DNA of 5,096 nucleotides from Gemmatimonadaceae bacterium (GCA_025356185.1 JANXUN010000382.1:1-5096), one strand, 5' to 3'; counted from the stretch's first letter, positions 1-5,096 are shown. A program made the numbers and translations. Notes: a model not told the origin generated them from the letters alone.

Positions 1-224
1 CGTAAGTGCTTACCAGACGGCACTTCGTACACCTGCTCGGGCTGTGACTCATCGACCAACGATGTCCGCTCGTTGAAAGCGCTTGGTGACAGTACAAGAA
101 ACGGGTGGATATCGCGCATTTCGCGACCGACTTGTGGATTGCAGTCAATCCAGATGATGTCCTGTCGATCGGGCACCCACCGCTTGCGTTGAGCGGTGGG
201 TGCACGCCGTTGAGGACCTACCAT
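1..224 (-). CDS. MazF/PemK-like toxin, 5' part only (runs off the left edge)
   Basis: This is the likely toxin partner of the MazE-like antitoxin: in the family, a sequence-specific mRNA endoribonuclease. The visible 74 codons are open to the window edge. ATG at 224-222 overlaps the antitoxin stop (ATGGTAG, 7 nt shared), the usual translational coupling of mazEF pairs. After a basic N-terminus (residues 3-15) comes KRWVPDRQDIIWID (14-27), then NPQVGREMRDIHPFLVLSP (29-47), which matches the first strands and loop of MazF; the family 'RP(A/V)VVLSP' motif appears here as IHPFLVLSP, so the conserved Arg position is His40. After NERTSLV (51-57) the expected strand with the conserved Pro-x-Thr is not seen; residues 58-74 (DESQPEQVYEVPSGKHL) do not resemble MazF. 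No stop or visible frameshift explains this. The gene may be a divergent, internally deleted or chimeric toxin; its C-terminus lies outside the window. Family call fairly sure, activity unknown. Confidence 0.72.
   Translation of the reverse strand, partial: MVGPQRRAPTAQRKRWVPDRQDIIWIDCNPQVGREMRDIHPFLVLSPSAFNERTSLVDESQPEQVYEVPSGKHL
173..203. repeat. Perfect 12-bp inverted repeat (hairpin) inside the start of mazF
   Basis: GCACCCACCGCT (173-184) and its exact reverse complement AGCGGTGGGTGC (192-203) flank the 7-nt loop TGCGTTG (185-191). In the mRNA of the minus-strand pair, the stem begins 22 nt into the toxin reading frame. It encodes part of the basic N-terminal extension that precedes the MazF core. 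No T-run follows on either strand, so it is not a standard intrinsic terminator. It could modulate toxin translation or transcript stability, or be a REP-like palindrome. Confidence 0.85.
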
Positions 225-469
225 CGTTCCGCGCCCTCTCGCACAGCGGACATCACTTCGCCGCCGTGCCGGTCCGGATCAAAACGCGCAAGACGTTCGG
301 CAAGTGTCAGCGGGTTGCTGGCAACCGGGGTGATCACGACCTGTCGACCGGTCACCGACAAGCGCACTCGCTGGTTCACCGCGAGTCGCGCCGCCTTGGC
401 GATGCCAGCCGGCAACCGCACACCGAGATTGTTGCCCCACTGCTTCAGATCGAGCTCGACAACCGCCAT
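218..469 (-). CDS. mazE: MazE/AbrB-family antitoxin
   Basis: An 83-aa protein of normal MazE length (about 80 aa). Residues 9-49 form an AbrB/SpoVT-type swapped-hairpin DNA-binding domain: KQWGNNLGVRLP (9-20) is the near-invariant family signature, followed by a helix (AGIAKAARLAV) and strands (RVRLSVTGRQVVITPV). The tail after residue 50, LTLAERLARFDPDRHGG (55-70), fits the extended C-terminus that wraps around and blocks the MazF toxin. It should act in the cytoplasm as a dimer that neutralises the downstream toxin and represses its own promoter; both are family knowledge. The start is ATG at 469-467, preceded by GAGGA (475-479) at 5 nt. The toxin ORF overlaps its stop by 7 nt. A plausible promoter lies at 496-525. 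Confidence 0.9.
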   Translation of the reverse strand: MAVVELDLKQWGNNLGVRLPAGIAKAARLAVNQRVRLSVTGRQVVITPVASNPLTLAERLARFDPDRHGGEVMSAVREGAERW

Positions 470-474
470 ACGCG

Positions 475-479
475 TCCTC
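475..479 (-). promoter_or_regulatory. Shine-Dalgarno of mazE
   Basis: GAGGA on the minus strand, 5 nt before the ATG at 469-467, supports that start. The same motif and spacing precede the nucleotidyltransferase start proposed at 3656. Confidence 0.6.
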
Positions 480-495
480 GTGATTGTTTAAACGT

Positions 496-525
496 AGTAT
501 AGACGTCCGGGCTGCACTCGGGCAA
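496..525 (-). promoter_or_regulatory. Putative sigma70-type promoter of the mazEF pair with overlapping palindrome
   Basis: On the minus strand, TATACT (501-496, 5 of 6 matches to TATAAT) lies 18 nt downstream of TTGCCC (525-520). Transcription would start about 20 bp upstream of the mazE ATG. The -35 overlaps the palindrome GCAAC-G-GTTGC (522-532), and the perfect 8-bp palindrome GTTTAAAC (486-493) sits near the predicted start point. Both are candidate operators for autoregulation by the antitoxin or the toxin-antitoxin complex. The promoter is read by eye from hexamers only. Confidence 0.45.
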
Positions 526-662
526 CGGTTGCGAGAGTTTATGCGCTCCGCTCGGATGCGTTGCCAGAACGAACGCCGTGCCGAACGGCGCTGCCCCGCT
601 TCGCTTTTTCTGATATCTCAGGCGACGTTGCTTAACGCAGTCGCGCTCGACAAATTCGGCGC

Positions 663-3047
663 ATGACCGACCACCTCGCCCAGCTCACGGCGGCCCTCGC
701 ACCGCACTACCAGATCGAGCGCGAGCTCGGCGGCGGCGGAATGTCTCGGGTGTTTGTCGCGCGCGAAGTGCAGTTGGATCGCGAGGTCGTCGTAAAGTTG
801 CTGTCGCCCGATCTCGCATCTGCGCTCTCAGCTGAACGTTTCACTCGCGAGATTCGGACGGTCGCGGCCCTGCAAGAACCGCACATTGTTCCGGTGCTCA
901 GCGCCGGCACAACCAGCGACGGCACACCGTGGTTCACGATGCCGTTTGTTCGAGGCGAGACGCTGCGAGCGCGGCTCATACGCGGCATAGTGCCGGTGCC
1001 AGAAGCTGTTGGTATGTTGCGGAACGTGGCGCAAGCACTCGCCTATGCGCACGACGCAGGTGTGGTTCACCGCGATATAAAGCCCGAAAACATCCTGCTT
1101 TCAAACGGCACCGCGATGGTGACCGATTTCGGGATCGCCAAAGCCGTGAGCGCATCGCGCACACAGGCACCTGACGGTGCACTGACGCAAATTGGCATGG
1201 CAATCGGTACGCCCGCGTACATGGCGCCGGAGCAGGCGGCCGGAGATCCCGCAGCGGACGCGCATGTCGATCTCTACGCATGGGGTGTGGTCGCGCACGA
1301 GTTGCTGAGTGGCGCACATCCGTTCGCCACGCATACCACTCCGCAGGCATTGCTCGCTGCGCACATGGCCGAAATTGCACCACCTGTCGCGCGCGCCGAT
1401 GTGCCTATTGCGCTGGTGCACCTTGTTCGGTCGTGTCTCGAGAAATCACCGACGGACCGTCCGCGCGATGCGCGCGCACTCCTCGCCGTACTTGACGCAC
1501 TGTCGTCGGGCGCAACTCCCATTACTGCAAACAACGCACGTGCAGCGATGGGCCTGCGCCGCTGGCGCATACCGCTTCTGGTGCTCGGCGGTGCCACAGT
1601 GACTGCCCTTGGTATTATCACGCAGCGCTTTCTCGCGCGCCTAACCATAAACGCGAACAACCGGACGGTGGTGGTGATGCCGTTCGAAAATCTTGGTGAT
1701 GCTGCCGACAAATACTTCGCGGACGGCATGAGTGACGAGATCGCCAATCAGCTCGCGCAACTTCCCGGTGTACGGGTGATCGGGAGGGAAGGCGTCAAGG
1801 GCGCGACGGTGGAACAGTCTCGACCGCAAGACCTAGCCCGGACGCTCGGCGCGCAATACGTGCTGTCGGGCACGGTGCAGTGGTCGCGTGCCCGTCGCGA
1901 TTCCGTCGACGGCGATGCGAGCGTGAAGATTACGCCAGTACTCCTTGACGCATCGAAGGGTGAGCGCGTGTGGAGTCAGCCGTTCGAAGAGAAACTGCGC
2001 GATGTATTTCGCCTGCAAGCGAGCGTCGCCACTCGGCTGGCCGACGCGCTGTCGGTTACGCTCAGCCCTGCGCAGCGCGCCGCTCTGGCGCGTCACGACA
2101 ACGCACCGCCCGCTGCACGTGATGCGCAAATTCGCGCGCGAGGACTGTTGCGTAAGCGCGGTCTTCAAAATCTGCAGCAGGCGTATGCACTGTTCGCCAA
2201 TGCGGTCGCACTCGATTCGAGCTACGCGCTGGCGTGGGCCGGGTTGGGTGAAACGATTTATTTGCTGCCAGACTACGGCGACACCACGCGTACACCGAAG
2301 GCTGTCGGCGAAGACGCGGCACGCGCTGTCGAACGGGCCATGCGCATCGACAGTGCATTGGTGGACACTCGCCTAGCCAAAGCGCGCATTTTGGCTGGCG
2401 CTTTCCATCTGAGCGAGTCGCTGCGCTATCTGAATGGCGTGATCGCCAGCGACTCGTCGCTACTAACGGCGTGGGTGCTCAGAGGCGAGGTGCTCATGGC
2501 ATTGGGCGACCTGTCCGCGGCGGGCGAGGCCTTCCGTGCGGGCCTCGCAACTGACCGTTTGTCACCATTGCTGCACAATGCGCGCACGCGCTGGTTCGAC
2601 GCGGTAAAAATGGTAGACAGTGCCGTGGTCAGCGCGGAGCGCGCCTACGCACTCAATTCGACTGAGGCTATCTGGACGAGGAACCTACAGCTGGCGTATC
2701 TGAGCGCGGGGCGTCTGAACGACGCCCTGCGTCTTTGTCGGGGGCCCGAGTCGAGCGCCTGCAACGCGATGATTCGCGCACTGGGTGGCGATTCGACCTA
2801 TCGCGCAGCAGCGGTCGGCGCGCTTCGCACCCCGAGTGCAACGACGTCCGCGTCCGTTCGCGCGATGCTGTTGGCGCAAGTTGGCGACACCGAAGGGGCG
2901 TTCACCGCGCTTGAACGCGCGGTCCATGATCATGACGACAACCTACTCATCGTCAGCGCTTTGTCGGTGTTCGAACCAATGCGCGACGATCCGCGGTGGT
3001 CGCGCATCATTGGCGCGCTACGCGGTGAGGCAGAGAAGAAACCGTAA
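663..3047 (+). CDS. Receptor-like Ser/Thr protein kinase: kinase, TM helix, TolB/FlgO-like domain, TPR repeats
   Basis: A complete 794-aa membrane Ser/Thr kinase. The kinase domain (about 16-280) has a glycine loop ELGGGGMSRVF (21-31), ATP-binding Lys45, a likely helix-C Glu63, HRDIKPEN (136-143; catalytic Asp138, metal-binding Asn143), DFG (155-157), GTPAYMAPE (182-190), Asp203 and Arg266. It is therefore an RD kinase expected to be active. The Ala of the VAIK motif is Val43. A single hydrophobic segment (about 304-320) after RRWR predicts a cytoplasmic kinase and an external C-terminal half. Residues about 333-463 resemble the TolB-N/FlgO-like domain found in such kinases (VVVMPFENLG, YFADGMSDEI, YVLSGTVQ, ERVW). 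TPR-like helical repeats fill about 500-760, ending in the motif FEPMRDDPRW (770-779). The ATG at 663 gives the usual kinase N-terminus; no Shine-Dalgarno is visible before it. It converges on the nucleotidyltransferase gene with 18 bp between stops. Signal and substrates are unknown. Confidence 0.96.
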   Translation: MTDHLAQLTAALAPHYQIERELGGGGMSRVFVAREVQLDREVVVKLLSPDLASALSAERFTREIRTVAALQEPHIVPVLSAGTTSDGTPWFTMPFVRGETLRARLIRGIVPVPEAVGMLRNVAQALAYAHDAGVVHRDIKPENILLSNGTAMVTDFGIAKAVSASRTQAPDGALTQIGMAIGTPAYMAPEQAAGDPAADAHVDLYAWGVVAHELLSGAHPFATHTTPQALLAAHMAEIAPPVARADVPIALVHLVRSCLEKSPTDRPRDARALLAVLDALSSGATPITANNARAAMGLRRWRIPLLVLGGATVTALGIITQRFLARLTINANNRTVVVMPFENLGDAADKYFADGMSDEIANQLAQLPGVRVIGREGVKGATVEQSRPQDLARTLGAQYVLSGTVQWSRARRDSVDGDASVKITPVLLDASKGERVWSQPFEEKLRDVFRLQASVATRLADALSVTLSPAQRAALARHDNAPPAARDAQIRARGLLRKRGLQNLQQAYALFANAVALDSSYALAWAGLGETIYLLPDYGDTTRTPKAVGEDAARAVERAMRIDSALVDTRLAKARILAGAFHLSESLRYLNGVIASDSSLLTAWVLRGEVLMALGDLSAAGEAFRAGLATDRLSPLLHNARTRWFDAVKMVDSAVVSAERAYALNSTEAIWTRNLQLAYLSAGRLNDALRLCRGPESSACNAMIRALGGDSTYRAAAVGALRTPSATTSASVRAMLLAQVGDTEGAFTALERAVHDHDDNLLIVSALSVFEPMRDDPRWSRIIGALRGEAEKKP

Positions 3048-3065
3048 TACGCTGCTGACCTACGC

Positions 3066-3656
3066 TCACCCGTCCGGATCATCGAGCATCGCCTGAAGCC
3101 GCGCGCGAAGTACAGGTGACACACGGTCGATCCACGTGTCGTCCACAAGACCAACCGAAATCAGATCGCGAACGTGCACGCGGTCTTTGTCGCGAAATGA
3201 CGTCAGCTTCATGCGGACCAGCGCATCGAGGGAAACAAGCCGAAATCCTGCGCTGGGTTCTGTCTCGTTGATATCTGGCGCCGACAGCTCATAATCGGCT
3301 CGGACCTTCTCATTGGCAAAAATGATGTGAACGGCGTCACGCGCTTTCGCGTCAGGGCCGTCTAAAAACATGTCAGCACTCGCACTGTGACGATACACGA
3401 AACCAGCATGCGTCAGCGCCCCGATCGCGTCAGCTAGTGACTCTCGACGCAACAGCACGTCGACATCCTGCGTGTTTCGGACCGCGGGTTCGTCAACGCG
3501 AGACACCCACGCCGCGACGGCATTCCCCTCGACTACAGCGTACTCAATGTTTGCCGCCTCGACCGCGCGAGCGGCTTTGAGCACTCGTGCGCGGACTCGT
3601 TCGATCGCGTTGCTCATGCGTTCCCACGAGACCTCGTTCAGCGTTGGAGCGGACAC
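3066..3656 (-). CDS. Nucleotidyltransferase-fold protein, GTG start
   Basis: A 196-aa soluble protein of the small nucleotidyltransferase superfamily (AbiEii/MNT-like fold). Such proteins transfer nucleotides to proteins, RNA or small molecules; several are toxins or phage-defence effectors, but the substrate here cannot be inferred. Visible core: YAVVEGNAVAAW (39-50), TQDVDVLLRR (62-71) with the metal-binding Asp64-x-Asp66 pattern, GFVYRH and MFLDGP, an AVHIIFANEKVRADY segment, and a C-terminal basic helix LVRMKLTSFRDKDRVHVRDL. The usual Gly-Gly before Asn/His-Ala reads Glu43-Gly44, which may matter for activity. I choose GTG at 3656-3654 because GAGGA (3662-3666) precedes it by 5 nt. A TTG at 3692 would add 12 residues and lies inside an inverted repeat; ATG at 3617 would remove SWER, which I think belongs to the protein. 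No antitoxin-like partner is visible beside it. It converges on the kinase and lies downstream of the partial TPR gene on the same strand. Confidence 0.84.
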   Translation of the reverse strand: MSAPTLNEVSWERMSNAIERVRARVLKAARAVEAANIEYAVVEGNAVAAWVSRVDEPAVRNTQDVDVLLRRESLADAIGALTHAGFVYRHSASADMFLDGPDAKARDAVHIIFANEKVRADYELSAPDINETEPSAGFRLVSLDALVRMKLTSFRDKDRVHVRDLISVGLVDDTWIDRVSPVLRARLQAMLDDPDG

Positions 3657-3661
3657 AGGAA

Positions 3662-3666
3662 TCCTC
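3662..3666 (-). promoter_or_regulatory. Shine-Dalgarno deciding the nucleotidyltransferase start
   Basis: GAGGA on the minus strand, with the 5-nt spacer TTCCT to GTG at 3656-3654. Neither the TTG at 3692 nor the ATG at 3617 has an equally good site at standard spacing, so the GTG is preferred. Confidence 0.55.
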
Positions 3667-3674
3667 GGAGGCAG

Positions 3675-3702
3675 ATTTTGACAAATAGTCAAACGCGCTC
3701 AA
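3675..3702 (-). promoter_or_regulatory. Putative promoter and operator-like inverted repeat upstream of the nucleotidyltransferase
   Basis: A perfect inverted repeat TTTGAC-N5-GTCAAA spans 3677-3693 (spacer AAATA). On the minus strand it lies between and partly over weak hexamers TTGAGC (3702-3697) and CAAAAT (3680-3675), 16 nt apart. A repressor dimer bound there would block this promoter and the Shine-Dalgarno 10 bp further on. The inverted repeat is certain; promoter and operator roles are inferred. The plus strand of the same repeat also reads TTGACA, without a good -10 at 17 nt. Confidence 0.35.
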
Positions 3703-3806
3703 TGTGATCTGTTATCAACACCAGGAGGAATTGGGTCTAGTCTTCCACTGCTGCCGCGATTCGCGGCTCGCGTGATGACTTGCGCGGTCTCGGAAAACAT
3801 CATCAT
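3699..3806 (-). CDS. Possible 35-aa small protein, unknown function
   Basis: I do not recognise this ORF. It begins with three consecutive ATG codons (3806-3798) and ends at TGA 3699-3701. GAGGTGA (3816-3810), a 7-base match to the extended anti-Shine-Dalgarno target, precedes it by 3 nt to the first ATG, or 6 nt counted from the GAGG core. The peptide starts MMMFSETAQVITRAANR and has no transmembrane segment or known motif. Codons favour G/C at position three in the first half but not in the second, so it might be the remnant of a longer gene. It lies between the partial TPR gene and the nucleotidyltransferase, on their strand, just after a tandem repeat array. The main argument is the ribosome binding site; chance is a serious alternative. 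Confidence 0.25.
   Translation of the reverse strand: MMMFSETAQVITRAANRGSSGRLDPIPPGVDNRSH
3753..3767. repeat. Short GC hairpin, 6-bp stem with 3-nt loop
   Basis: GCCGCG-ATT-CGCGGC is a perfect 6-bp all-GC stem with a 3-nt loop. It lies about 130 bp downstream of the partial TPR gene stop and inside the possible small ORF. No T-run follows on either strand, so intrinsic termination is not supported. Confidence 0.5.
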
Positions 3807-3817
3807 CGGTCACCTCA

Positions 3818-3847
3818 TTCCGGTTGGTACGGGTATGTACCGGTATT
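3818..3847. repeat. Three tandem 10-bp units with a CCGGT-like core
   Basis: Units TTCCGGTTGG (3818-3827), TACGGGTATG (3828-3837) and TACCGGTATT (3838-3847) lie head to tail. Units two and three match at 8 of 10 positions; unit one matches each of them at 6 of 10. The stretch also contains the inverted repeat GGTAC-N6-GTACC (3826-3841). One unit per helical turn suits a protein-binding array. It lies 5' of the small ORF's Shine-Dalgarno and downstream of the partial TPR gene. Function not known. Confidence 0.4.
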
Positions 3848-3895
3848 GACGTTGGTCCCGTAAGCGAACAGGCCGTTAGTAGAAATCAGGCGTTG

Positions 3896-5096
3896 TTACC
3901 GTGGAGCTATCGGCCATTTGGCTTTCGCCGCACACGGTCGCACACCAATACGCTTCGCTAGCGCGCCAAAGCGCGGATCGCTTTTTAGCGGATCAAAAAG
4001 CGGATCGCACGCGATGCTCAGCAAAATGAACAGCGACTCGCGCGCGCTCACGCCGCGGTCAAGCGCAGTCATCGCCGCGTCGTATTCGCCGAACGCCAGA
4101 TGCACCACCATGCGATGATAGTTGGGAGAATTTCCTGTCGGCTCGTGCTCTAACAGCGCACGTTGACGAAGCGCGTCGTCCCATCGACCGGCAGCGGCGT
4201 ATCCGAACACCAGATTGCTACGCCCGCCGAAAATTGTCGGCGCAAGTTTGTATGACATTTCGAACGCGGTCACTGCGCTGTCCGGAATGCCCTTGAACGC
4301 ATAGAAAAATCCAAGACTTCGGAATACAAGCGGGTTGACGGGATCCAGTGCGAGTGCACTTCGAACTGCACTGTTCGCCGCATCCACATTGCCGCTCAAA
4401 AACTCGGCGTATGCGTAGAGCCCAACTGCGGTGACGGAGTACGGATCCAGATCGCGCGCGCGACGCGCTTGCGTCAATGATTCGGAAACTCGACCGACTT
4501 GACCGAGTGTTTGTCCCAGGAGGCTTAACAGGACCACGTTCGTCGAGTCCAGCGCGACCGCATCTTCAAACGGTTTCAGCGATGCTCCAACCTGCAGCTC
4601 GTTGCCCAGCACGAGTCCCTCGACGATTCGCGCGTCCACAAGCGATGGATCAATCGAAAGCGCCGTCCGCGCGCTCGCTCGGGCGAGTCTGTCCATTGAG
4701 TCCAAGGGCGCCAGCCCCAGCGTCGGGACCGCAGCGTACGTCTGCGCGAGATACGCGTGCGCGCGCGCGAAGTTCGGATCGCGAGCGATGGCTTCATTGA
4801 ACAGCGTGATGGCTGTGGCGTAGTCGTTTGAGTCAAACGCGTGAAATGCTTTCAGGAATCGGTCATATGCCACATTGTCGGTAGTGCCGCGCGCTGATCG
4901 CGCGCTGTTCGCACCGCGAGTTGCGTCTGGGCTCCGTAAGTTGAGTTTGCCGAGCACTGCTTTGACGATCGTATCCTGAACGCCGGCCAATTGCTCCGCG
5001 GGACCATCAAATGTTCCGCTCCAGATCGCCGCATCATCAGACACGCGAACCAGTTCGGCGGTGACGTGCATGTTCGCCGCAGAGCCGCTTACGGCG
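3896..5096 (-). CDS. TolB/FlgO-like plus TPR sensor protein, C-terminal part (runs off the right edge)
   Basis: The last 399 codons of a larger protein; the frame stays open to the window edge, and the first in-frame ATG (5071) is inside the domain, so it is not the start. Visible residues 1-55 (AVSGSAANMHVTAELVRVSD onward, then AIWSGTFDG and a helix ending LGKLNL) match the end of the TolB/FlgO-like domain in the complete kinase of this window. About residues 72-360 are TPR repeats, for example AITLFNEAIARDPNFARAHA, PFEDAVALDSTNVVLLSLLG and SAVRSALALDPVNPLVFRSLG. It ends in FDPLKSDPRFGALAKRIG, the counterpart of FEPMRDDPRW in the complete kinase. In this phylum such C-termini usually follow a kinase domain and a membrane helix, but an alternative N-terminus (DNA-binding or cyclase) cannot be excluded. 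Probably an extracytoplasmic protein-interaction or sensing region. No terminator is seen after the TAA. Confidence 0.92.
   Translation of the reverse strand, partial: AVSGSAANMHVTAELVRVSDDAAIWSGTFDGPAEQLAGVQDTIVKAVLGKLNLRSPDATRGANSARSARGTTDNVAYDRFLKAFHAFDSNDYATAITLFNEAIARDPNFARAHAYLAQTYAAVPTLGLAPLDSMDRLARASARTALSIDPSLVDARIVEGLVLGNELQVGASLKPFEDAVALDSTNVVLLSLLGQTLGQVGRVSESLTQARRARDLDPYSVTAVGLYAYAEFLSGNVDAANSAVRSALALDPVNPLVFRSLGFFYAFKGIPDSAVTAFEMSYKLAPTIFGGRSNLVFGYAAAGRWDDALRQRALLEHEPTGNSPNYHRMVVHLAFGEYDAAMTALDRGVSARESLFILLSIACDPLFDPLKSDPRFGALAKRIGVRPCAAKAKWPIAPR

Noticed and set aside
174..176. GTG at 176-174 as an alternative mazF start, excluding the hairpin from the gene
   Set aside because: It would give a typical MazF N-terminus, but no Shine-Dalgarno precedes it, and the ATG at 224 overlaps the antitoxin stop in the way typical of mazEF. 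It remains possible but is less likely.
574..610. Hairpin CGCCGT-N5-ACGGCG followed by a run of five T, as a possible terminator
   Set aside because: The T-run begins 14 nt after the stem, too far for intrinsic termination, and no plus-strand gene upstream needs it.
484..666. 60-aa plus-strand ORF (TTG start; internal ATG at 541) whose stop overlaps the kinase start as ATGA
   Set aside because: The overlap looks like coupling, but the start is TTG or a poorly supported ATG, there is no convincing ribosome binding site, the peptide is Arg/Cys-rich in a non-protein-like way, and its first part runs through the mazE promoter. Kept as untranslated leader.
3678..3708. Consensus TTGACA on the plus strand as a promoter
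   Set aside because: The hexamer at 17-nt spacing is AATGTG, a poor -10; the best alternative, TGTGAT, needs a 19-nt spacer, and no plus-strand gene follows. The hexamer is explained by the inverted repeat.
3723..3775. AGGAGGAA on the plus strand followed by TTG, as a plus-strand small gene
   Set aside because: The frame ends after 14 codons with no conserved pattern, and no plus-strand promoter or neighbour supports it.
3979..4002. 8-bp inverted repeat CGCTTTTT-N8-AAAAAGCG near the 3' end of the partial TPR gene
   Set aside because: It lies in codons for the conserved closing motif FDPLKSDPRF, where repeated Asp-Pro codons (GATCC-like) produce the symmetry; no T-run leads out of the gene.
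3896..5071. ATG at 5071 as the start of a complete 391-aa protein
   Set aside because: The frame continues upstream to the window edge with residues AVSGSAAN that fit the TolB/FlgO-like domain, so the ATG is internal and the gene is partial.

Overview
The window reads as chromosomal DNA of a GC-rich bacterium, most likely a member of the Gemmatimonadota (Gemmatimonas-like). The clue is the architecture of the main gene: a Pkn-type Ser/Thr kinase joined through one membrane helix to a TolB/FlgO-like domain and TPR repeats, a type that is abundant and paralogous in that phylum. The taxonomic call is inference from protein style only. No rRNA, tRNA, CRISPR array, IS element or convincing rho-independent terminator was found.

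Layout. Bases 1-469 (minus strand) hold a MazEF-type toxin-antitoxin pair: a complete MazE/AbrB-like antitoxin (218-469) and, overlapping its stop by 7 nt, the 5' part of a MazF/PemK-like toxin (224 to the window edge). The toxin part carries a perfect 12-bp hairpin just inside its start, and its similarity to MazF fades before the window ends. Bases 470-662 are a divergent intergenic region with a plausible mazE promoter and a small palindrome on its -35 element. Bases 663-3047 (plus) encode a complete 794-aa receptor-like Ser/Thr kinase. After an 18-bp tail-to-tail gap, 3066-3656 (minus) encodes a 196-aa nucleotidyltransferase-fold protein; I moved its start to a GTG with a good Shine-Dalgarno. 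Bases 3657-3895 are non-coding or sparsely coding: an inverted repeat overlapping a weak promoter, a possible 35-aa small ORF, a GC hairpin and three 10-bp tandem repeats. Bases 3896-5096 (minus) are the C-terminal part of a second TolB/FlgO-like plus TPR protein, paralogous to the C-terminal half of the complete kinase and open at the window edge.

How the genes may work together. The complete kinase should sense something outside the membrane through its TolB-like/TPR half and phosphorylate cytoplasmic proteins. The second, partial gene is probably a related sensor, but its N-terminus is not visible. The nucleotidyltransferase lies between the two sensors and is transcribed in the same direction as the partial one, about 240 bp downstream of it. 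Any functional link between sensors and nucleotidyltransferase is conjecture from position. The MazEF pair appears to be an independent module.
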